Below, piece after piece: positions 59,044 to 64,000 of a stretch of 64,000 nucleotides of DNA. The stretch is taken from assembly GCA_023410875.1 (NCBI GenBank), contig JAEYPH010000056.1, forward strand, positions 1-64,000, given 5' to 3'. How positions within the stretch are numbered: the stretch's first letter is position 1; each line of letters starts with the position of its first letter. A program made the position numbers and the translations under genes. This stretch comes from Bacillota bacterium (GTDB taxonomy: Bacteria; Bacillota; Clostridia; Christensenellales; UMGS416). Under the pieces are notes generated by a model, which saw only the letters and a list, made by a program, of their open reading frames with translations, searched no databases and had not been told where the DNA came from.

Positions 59044-60147
59044 ATGATGACCTCAAGAGAACGGCTGCTCACGGCGCTGAACAATGGCCGGCCGGACCGG
59101 CTGCCCTGCCAGGTGCACGGCTGGATGCCCTATTATCTGAACAATTACCTGCACACCGAGGACTGGATGGAGGCCAACGAGCGCTTCGGCTTTGACCACG
59201 CCATCTATGTGAGCCCCGAATACCGGTTCGGCGAACAAGACCTGAGCCACTGGCGCACGACGGCGGAGGACCTGGGCGTGGACGCCGATGGCAACCACCG
59301 CCGCCGCACGACGATTGAGACGCCCGACGGCGTGCTGACGCTGCGGCAGGCCTCCAACGCCATCACCGGCTGGGACGAGGAGCCGTTGATCAAGAGCTGG
59401 GAGGACTTTGACATCTGGGCCAAGTGGCGGCCCATCCCCGTGGCGGCGGACTTCACCCACATGCACGCCGTGCGCGACCGTTTGGGCGACAAGGGCATCA
59501 TCCGCAGCCACCCCTTCTCCGCCGGCCAGGGCAGCCCATGGCAGTCGCTGTGCATCCTGATGGGCACCGAGCCCGCGATCTTCGCCGCCATGGATGAGCC
59601 CGACCGCGTGCATGCGGCGCTGGAAACGATACTGGACATGACGCTCAAGACCACCGAGCTGTGGCACGGCATCCCCGCGGACATGGTGGAGACCGGCGGC
59701 GGCGCGGGCAGCAACACGGTCATATCCCCGTCACTGTTCCGCGAATTCTGCCTGCCCTATGACCGCCGCCAGAGCGACGCCTTCCATGCCGTGGGCCTCA
59801 AGATCGTGTATCACCTGTGCGGCGGCCTGATGAAGCAGATGGACATGGTCGCCGAATCCGGCGCCGACGGCCTGGAGACGATGACGCCCAAATCTATGGG
59901 CGGCGACTGCGACCTGGCCGAGGCCAGCCGCCGCATCGGCGGCAAGCTGTTCTTCATCGGCGGCTTTGACCAGAACGCGGGCTTTGAGCGCGGCACACCA
60001 CAGGCCGCCCGCAAACTGGTGCGGCAGTGTTTCGAGGCCACCCGCGACCACGCCGGCTACATCTGCGCGCCCAGCGACCACTTTTTCTTCGGCGACCCGG
60101 AGAACCTGAAGGCGTTCTGCGACGAAGCCAGGGCGTGCGTATACTGA
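59044..60147 (+). CDS. UroD-family protein (corrinoid methyltransferase-like fold)
   Basis: A 367-residue member of the uroporphyrinogen decarboxylase superfamily: MTSRERLLTALNNGRPDRLPC at the start, GWDEEPLIKSWEDFDIW, VETGGGAGSNTVISPSLFREFCLPYDRRQSDAFHAVGLKIVYHLCGGLMKQMDMVAESGADGLETM, and GGDCDLAEASRRIGGKLFFIGGFDQ. HLCGG, in place of the heme-type motif, resembles the zinc-site HxCG of methyltransferases such as MtbA/MtaA. A demethylase role on methylated sugars or aromatics is possible, but no corrinoid protein is nearby. The start has AAAGGAG at seven bases. Confidence 0.8.
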   Translation: MMTSRERLLTALNNGRPDRLPCQVHGWMPYYLNNYLHTEDWMEANERFGFDHAIYVSPEYRFGEQDLSHWRTTAEDLGVDADGNHRRRTTIETPDGVLTLRQASNAITGWDEEPLIKSWEDFDIWAKWRPIPVAADFTHMHAVRDRLGDKGIIRSHPFSAGQGSPWQSLCILMGTEPAIFAAMDEPDRVHAALETILDMTLKTTELWHGIPADMVETGGGAGSNTVISPSLFREFCLPYDRRQSDAFHAVGLKIVYHLCGGLMKQMDMVAESGADGLETMTPKSMGGDCDLAEASRRIGGKLFFIGGFDQNAGFERGTPQAARKLVRQCFEATRDHAGYICAPSDHFFFGDPENLKAFCDEARACVY

Positions 60148-60178
60148 AGGTTGTCGTCTGCGGCGGCCGGCGCCACCG

Positions 60179-60207
60179 TTGATAATTGCGCTCCCTTGCG
60201 GTATGCT
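60179..60207 (+). promoter_or_regulatory. Promoter of the hydrolase-acyltransferase unit
   Basis: TTGATA (60179-60184), 17 bases, TATGCT (60202-60207), 28 bases before the hydrolase start codon. Confidence 0.65.
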
Positions 60208-60234
60208 GACAATATAGACAAATGAGGAGGCGCA

Positions 60235-61131
60235 ATGCCAAGCATTTTGAGCGTGCTGGCGCGCGAACAGATTCGCCTGCTAAAACCGATTCTCACATGG
60301 ATGGACATCCCCAAGGCCCGCGCCTTTCAGGACGCGCTGGGAGAGTTGGGGGCCAAATCCGTGGCGGATCGCGTGGTGTATGAACATGTGTCCATGGACA
60401 ACTTCGAGGCATGTTTTGCCCTGCCGCAGGACGAGAAGGACAGCCGCCGGGCCATCCTCTATTTGCACGGCGGCGCGTTCGTGGCTGGGAACCTGAAATA
60501 CGCGCGGGGCTTTGCGGGCATACTCGCGGACAGAATGGATCAGCGCGTGCTAAGCGTGGCTTACCGCCTGGCGCCTGAGCATCCTTTCCCCGCGGCGCTG
60601 GAAGACGCGCTGGCAGCCTACCGGTATCTGCTGGACCATGGCTGGGAGGCTGGGCGTATCACCTTTGTCGGGGAATCCGCTGGCGGCGGGTTGGTGTTCA
60701 GCCTGTGCCTGAGGCTCAAGCAGCTGGGTCTGCCGCTGCCCGCCGCGCTGGTGGGCATTTCTCCGTGGACGGATCTGACCTTCAGCGGCCCGTCCTACCA
60801 AACCAACGAGAAAAAGGACCCGTCGCTGTCCGAGGATTCGCTGCGCTGCTACGCGGCGGCTTATGCCGACGGGAAGGAGCGGGACCCGCTGGTCTCCCCG
60901 GTCTTCGGCGACCTGGCCGGGCTGCCCCCTTCGCTGCTGCTGGCCGGCGGCGACGAGCTGCTGCTCAGCGATGCCCAGATGCTGGCTCAGCGCCTGCAGG
61001 ACAGCGGCTGCCGCTGTGAGCTGTGCGTGGAGGATGGTCTGTGGCACGTGTATGCACTATTCAACATACCCGAGGCGTACGCGGCGCTGGAGAAAATCGC
61101 TTGCCTTCTGGAGTTCGGGAATGACGACTAA
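60235..61131 (+). CDS. Alpha/beta hydrolase (HSL-type carboxylesterase)
   Basis: A 298-residue esterase of the hormone-sensitive lipase group. The oxyanion motif is YLHGGAF (His78), the nucleophile is in FVGESAGGG (Ser148), and Asp240 (LAGGDELL) and His271 (DGLWHVY) complete the triad. No signal peptide is present. Its end overlaps the acyltransferase gene by 11 bases, so the two are probably coupled and may act on the same ester: one making it, one breaking it. Ribosome site GAGGAGG at four bases. Confidence 0.9.
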   Translation: MPSILSVLAREQIRLLKPILTWMDIPKARAFQDALGELGAKSVADRVVYEHVSMDNFEACFALPQDEKDSRRAILYLHGGAFVAGNLKYARGFAGILADRMDQRVLSVAYRLAPEHPFPAALEDALAAYRYLLDHGWEAGRITFVGESAGGGLVFSLCLRLKQLGLPLPAALVGISPWTDLTFSGPSYQTNEKKDPSLSEDSLRCYAAAYADGKERDPLVSPVFGDLAGLPPSLLLAGGDELLLSDAQMLAQRLQDSGCRCELCVEDGLWHVYALFNIPEAYAALEKIACLLEFGNDD

Positions 61132-62413
61132 AGCCGGCGCACACAAGAGCTGGATGAAGCTGGACAACGCGGCAAAGATATACCCGGCTGCCCAGCGGCG
61201 CAACTGGAAAGCGCTGTTCCGCCTGTCGGCCACGCTGAGCGAGAGCATCGACCCTGCGGTTCTGGAACAGGCCCAGCGCTCCACGCTGGCCCGCTTTCCC
61301 GGCTTTGCGCAGAGGCTGAGGCGCGGCGCGTTCTGGTATTATCTGGAGCACAACGAAGGCGAGCCGCCCATCGCCGCGGACGGCCCATACCCGTGCGCAC
61401 ACATGGACTTCAAAGAGAACAACGGTTTCATGTTCCGCGTGCGGTATCACGAGCGGCGCATCGCCGTGGAGATTTTTCATGCGCTGACCGATGGCAGCGG
61501 CGGCCTGTGCTTTCTAAAGACGCTGGTGGCCGAATATCTGCGCTTGAAGTACGGCGCGCAAATCCCCCGGGACAACGAGATCCTGGATTGCTCGCTGCCC
61601 CCGTCGCCCGAAGAGACCGAGGACGCCTATCTGAAATATGCCCGGAACATGCCGCGCTCCCGCTGGGAGCCGGATGCCTATTATCTGAAAGGCACCGACG
61701 AGCCCGACGGCTTTGTGCACATCGTCACCGGAATGATACCGGTGGATGCGGTGCTGCGGCGGGCCAAGGAGAAACAGGTGTCGCTGACCGAGTACCTGAC
61801 CGCCGCGCTGATCATGGCCATCGACAAGCTCCAGCGGCGCGCCGTCCGCTACGAGAAGCTGTTTAAGCCCGTGAAGGTGTGCGTTCCCATCAACCTGCGC
61901 AGCTTTTACCCCACGAACACGATGCGCAACTTCGCCAGCTACGTAAACCCCGGGATCGACCCGCGCTACGGCGTATACAGCTTCGACGAGGTGCTCTCCG
62001 CGGTGCACCACTACATGCGCGCCGAGGTCACAGAGAAGCTGCTCAATGCCAAGATCACGACCAACGCCCGCGCCGAAGCCCACAAGGCGCTGCGGCTGAC
62101 GCCGCTTTTCATCAAGAACATCGCGATGAAGTTCACATTCCAGCGGGTGGGAGACCGCAAATCCACAACCAGCATATCCAACCTCGGTCTGGTGCGGCTG
62201 CCCGAGGAGATGGCGCGCTATGTTGCGCGGATGGACTTCATTCTGGGCCCGCTGTCCCGCAACAGAGTTGTGTGCGGCGCGCTGACATACAACGGCGTAC
62301 TGACGCTCAACTTCACGCGGACCATTCAGGAGAGCATGCTGGAGCGCACGTTCTTCCGGTTTCTCGTGAAGCTGGGCATCCCTGTGAAAGTGGAAAGCAA
62401 CGACAGGTGGTAA
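61121..62413 (+). CDS. HxxxD-type acyltransferase (condensation/alcohol acetyltransferase fold)
   Basis: A 430-residue protein of the condensation-domain/BAHD superfamily. The catalytic motif is FHALTDGSGG (His120 and Asp124). Other blocks are DPAVLEQAQRSTLARFPGFAQRL near the N-terminus and VCVPINLRSFYPTNTMRNFASYVNPGID and STTSISNLGLVRLP in the C-terminal half, matching the floor-loop region of such enzymes. It probably transfers an acyl group from CoA to an alcohol or amine. No carrier protein is encoded nearby. The start at 61121 has GGAG at seven bases. Confidence 0.82.
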   Translation: MTTKAGAHKSWMKLDNAAKIYPAAQRRNWKALFRLSATLSESIDPAVLEQAQRSTLARFPGFAQRLRRGAFWYYLEHNEGEPPIAADGPYPCAHMDFKENNGFMFRVRYHERRIAVEIFHALTDGSGGLCFLKTLVAEYLRLKYGAQIPRDNEILDCSLPPSPEETEDAYLKYARNMPRSRWEPDAYYLKGTDEPDGFVHIVTGMIPVDAVLRRAKEKQVSLTEYLTAALIMAIDKLQRRAVRYEKLFKPVKVCVPINLRSFYPTNTMRNFASYVNPGIDPRYGVYSFDEVLSAVHHYMRAEVTEKLLNAKITTNARAEAHKALRLTPLFIKNIAMKFTFQRVGDRKSTTSISNLGLVRLPEEMARYVARMDFILGPLSRNRVVCGALTYNGVLTLNFTRTIQESMLERTFFRFLVKLGIPVKVESNDRW

Positions 62414-62459
62414 CAACCCTGCGGCAACTGCCGGACAGGGCTATGGAGGGGGTTTGCTC

Positions 62460-63164
62460 ATGTCATACTGTGTGAACTGCGGCGTAGAACTTGCGGAAAG
62501 CGAGAAGCGCTGCCCATTGTGCCATGTGGAGGTCGTGAACCCCAAAGCGCCGTGGGTGGAGCCGGAGGAGCGCCCATATCCGCGCCACATGGACACGATC
62601 ATGAAGAGGATCGACCGGCGCTATTTCGCAACGCTGGCAGGGCTGCTGCTCACGATCCCCTGTGTCATCACGGTGCTGCTGAACATTCTGTCGGACAATG
62701 GGATTACGTGGTCCTCCTACCTGATCGGCGCGGTGGCGGTCATGTATACGTGCGTGTTCCTGCCGTTCTTCTTCAAAAAATATCACACCGTAACCTTCCT
62801 ATCGGCGGACTGCGCGGCCATGCTCCTATATCTGCTGTTCATCGAACGCATGAACGGCGGCCAGTGGTTCATGGGCCTGGGCCTGCCGCTGACGGCAGCG
62901 GCCAGCGTGTGCATGCTGGCGCTGGCGCTGGTGTTCACCAAGGCCCGGCTTTCGATGCTCGTCAAGGTTGGCATCGTTCTGATCGCCGTCGGCGTGTTCA
63001 CGGTGTGCGCGGATGTGATCATCCGCCTCTATCTCTATGGGCGGATCGAACTGGCCTGGTCTTACTATGTGCTGATACCGTGCATGGTGCTGGGCGTGGC
63101 GGCGATGGTGATGGAGCACCGGCAAAACCTAAAAGAGCGGATCCGCCGCCGGCTGTTCTATTAA
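62460..63164 (+). CDS. Zinc-ribbon membrane protein (DUF6320-like)
   Basis: A 234-residue protein with an N-terminal zinc ribbon (CVNCGVELAESEKRCPLCHVEV: two CxxC pairs) and six hydrophobic segments in pairs after residue 50. It resembles proteins called DUF6320 that occur after an alpha/beta hydrolase and an acyltransferase gene in gut Firmicutes; I recall this link but cannot verify it. Function unknown; it may anchor or sense for the enzyme pair. The start has GGAGGGGG at seven bases. Confidence 0.75.
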   Translation: MSYCVNCGVELAESEKRCPLCHVEVVNPKAPWVEPEERPYPRHMDTIMKRIDRRYFATLAGLLLTIPCVITVLLNILSDNGITWSSYLIGAVAVMYTCVFLPFFFKKYHTVTFLSADCAAMLLYLLFIERMNGGQWFMGLGLPLTAAASVCMLALALVFTKARLSMLVKVGIVLIAVGVFTVCADVIIRLYLYGRIELAWSYYVLIPCMVLGVAAMVMEHRQNLKERIRRRLFY

Positions 63165-63169
63165 GATCG

Positions 63170-63679
63170 TTATCGTACGAACAGTTCTCTGAAGGTTTTT
63201 GACTTCCTGTAGAACAAGTACAGCAGCACGTCGATGGCCAGGAAAACCGCGCTCTCGACGATGTACATCGGCGTGGCCATACCCAAGTCCGGCGGCAGCA
63301 GACAAGCCAAACCCGTATGGACAACATTGTAGCATCCGGCGATCAGCATATAGACCATAAGCATCCCAGGGACGCCGGCTTTCCTGCGCAGCAGCTGGAT
63401 GAGCGCAACAATGGCGAATACGAAGAAGAAGAGCGTATCCACGAGCTCCAGCGGATAGACGAATTTGAAAAGCGGGGTGTAGAGAGGGTCGGCGGAGCCC
63501 AGGATCTCGAAGAACCTGCCGCTGAGGATTTTGGGGACGTAGTATTGGGCCAGCGAATCAAAATGGGACCACACCTGCTGCACCATGACGCCCACCGTCA
63601 CGACCATCCCCATCCAGCCGATGTTTTCCTTCCAGCTAACCTTGGCGACTGTGCCCTTTGCCACCGGGATTGTTTCCAT
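63170..63679 (-). CDS. Small polytopic membrane protein, unknown function
   Basis: A 169-residue protein with about four hydrophobic segments: MGMVVTVGVMVQQVW, ELVDTLFFFVFAIVALIQLL, GMLMVYMLIAGCYNVVHTGLACLL and IVESAVFLAIDVLLYLFY. It starts with GGAGG at seven bases upstream. I do not recognise a family. It is convergent with the zinc-ribbon gene, with only five bases between the stop codons. Confidence 0.65.
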   Translation of the reverse strand: METIPVAKGTVAKVSWKENIGWMGMVVTVGVMVQQVWSHFDSLAQYYVPKILSGRFFEILGSADPLYTPLFKFVYPLELVDTLFFFVFAIVALIQLLRRKAGVPGMLMVYMLIAGCYNVVHTGLACLLPPDLGMATPMYIVESAVFLAIDVLLYLFYRKSKTFRELFVR

Positions 63680-63737
63680 GGGGTCACCTCCAATTCGTTT
63701 TGTTGACAGCTCTCGATCGGCACTGCCACGTGCGCTC

Positions 63738-64000
63738 CTATGCGCCTACCGTCTCGCCTTTACGGCCGAGTCCAATACCAGTCAACCGGAGGAACCCAAA
63801 AACGATGGGGGCGCCCACCGTTATCCACAAGCCCATGATCATGTATCGCACGAAATCGAACACCGGCTGTTCGGGCAGCAGCAGTTTGATGCCCTCCTTC
63901 AAAGCCAGCACGACGGCGATGCCCAATGCAAACTTGACGATCTGTTTCCAGAAAGCTGCCTTGACATTGAACTGAACGAATTTACTTTCCAAGGAGTATC
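63738..64000 (-). CDS. C-terminal part of a membrane protein, possibly PAP2-family phosphatase (partial)
   Basis: At least 84 residues (KAAFWKQIVKFALGIAVVLALKEGIKLLL, then YMIMGLWITVGAPIVFGFLRL) with two hydrophobic segments. The reading frame stays open to the window edge, so the N-terminus is missing. The pattern resembles the C-terminal membrane region that follows the PAP2 phosphatase domain in many Firmicute proteins, but the catalytic part is outside the window. Confidence 0.5.
   Translation of the reverse strand, partial: YSLESKFVQFNVKAAFWKQIVKFALGIAVVLALKEGIKLLLPEQPVFDFVRYMIMGLWITVGAPIVFGFLRLTGIGLGRKGETVGA

Overview
The window is GC-rich, densely packed bacterial DNA and most likely comes from an anaerobic, gut-type Firmicute (class Clostridia; Christensenellales is a guess). 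The reasons are strong GGAGG-type ribosome binding sites, TTGACA/TATAAT promoters, a complete [FeFe]-hydrogenase maturation set, a TPP riboswitch, and many cytoplasmic glycosidases served by ABC transporters. I saw no rRNA, tRNA, CRISPR array, insertion sequence or phage gene.

Layout. 1-6181 (minus): a GH130 phosphorylase coupled to a beta-helix protein, a membrane diguanylate cyclase and a sialate O-acetylesterase-like esterase. 6271-9336: an apgM-like phosphoglycerate mutase (plus), then an iron-type alcohol dehydrogenase behind a promoter with a MerR-type 19-bp spacer and a DtxR/MntR-type regulator (both minus). 9469-11876 (plus): feoA-feoB, followed by a candidate small RNA gene on the minus strand. 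12131-14585 (plus): an ABC-2 exporter trio. 14679-17963 (plus): an EndoQ-like nuclease fused to a UvrD-type helicase. 18166-22425 (minus): a TPP-riboswitch thiamine salvage operon, cytX-thiM-thiE-HAD-thiD, with no thiC or thiG.

22435-33382: a sugar-uptake locus. On the minus strand are a solute-binding lipoprotein, two permeases, a frameshifted UroD-family gene, an AraC regulator and an orphan lipoprotein. Divergent from it are a GH106-like hydrolase and a TIM-barrel isomerase. 33447-41549 (minus): an apparent seven-gene operon ubiD-ubiA-ubiX-SBP-ATPase-permease-GH2, ending at a bidirectional terminator. It may scavenge an aromatic quinone precursor. 41598-42834: a ROK regulator. 42907-48466 (minus): TM1266-hydE-hydG-hydF-aspartase behind a strong promoter and an attenuator-like leader.

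48519-54359 (minus): a 1946-residue surface protein with 13 Calx-beta repeats, divergent from a TetR gene across a dyad operator. 54525-61131 (plus): TetR, LacI (with two matching operators), aldo/keto reductase, GH29 fucosidase, a second UroD-family protein and an alpha/beta hydrolase. The hydrolase starts a three-gene unit with an HxxxD acyltransferase and a zinc-ribbon membrane protein (to 63164). The right end (minus) holds two membrane proteins, the last one cut by the window edge.

The cell described here scavenges: it imports oligosaccharides and cuts them inside, imports thiamine parts, takes up ferrous iron, and disposes of electrons through [FeFe]-hydrogenase and alcohol dehydrogenase. 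The least-described parts are the ubiDAX-ABC-GH2 operon, the nuclease-helicase fusion, the hyd leader RNA, the feoB-adjacent small RNA and the hydrolase/acyltransferase/zinc-ribbon trio.
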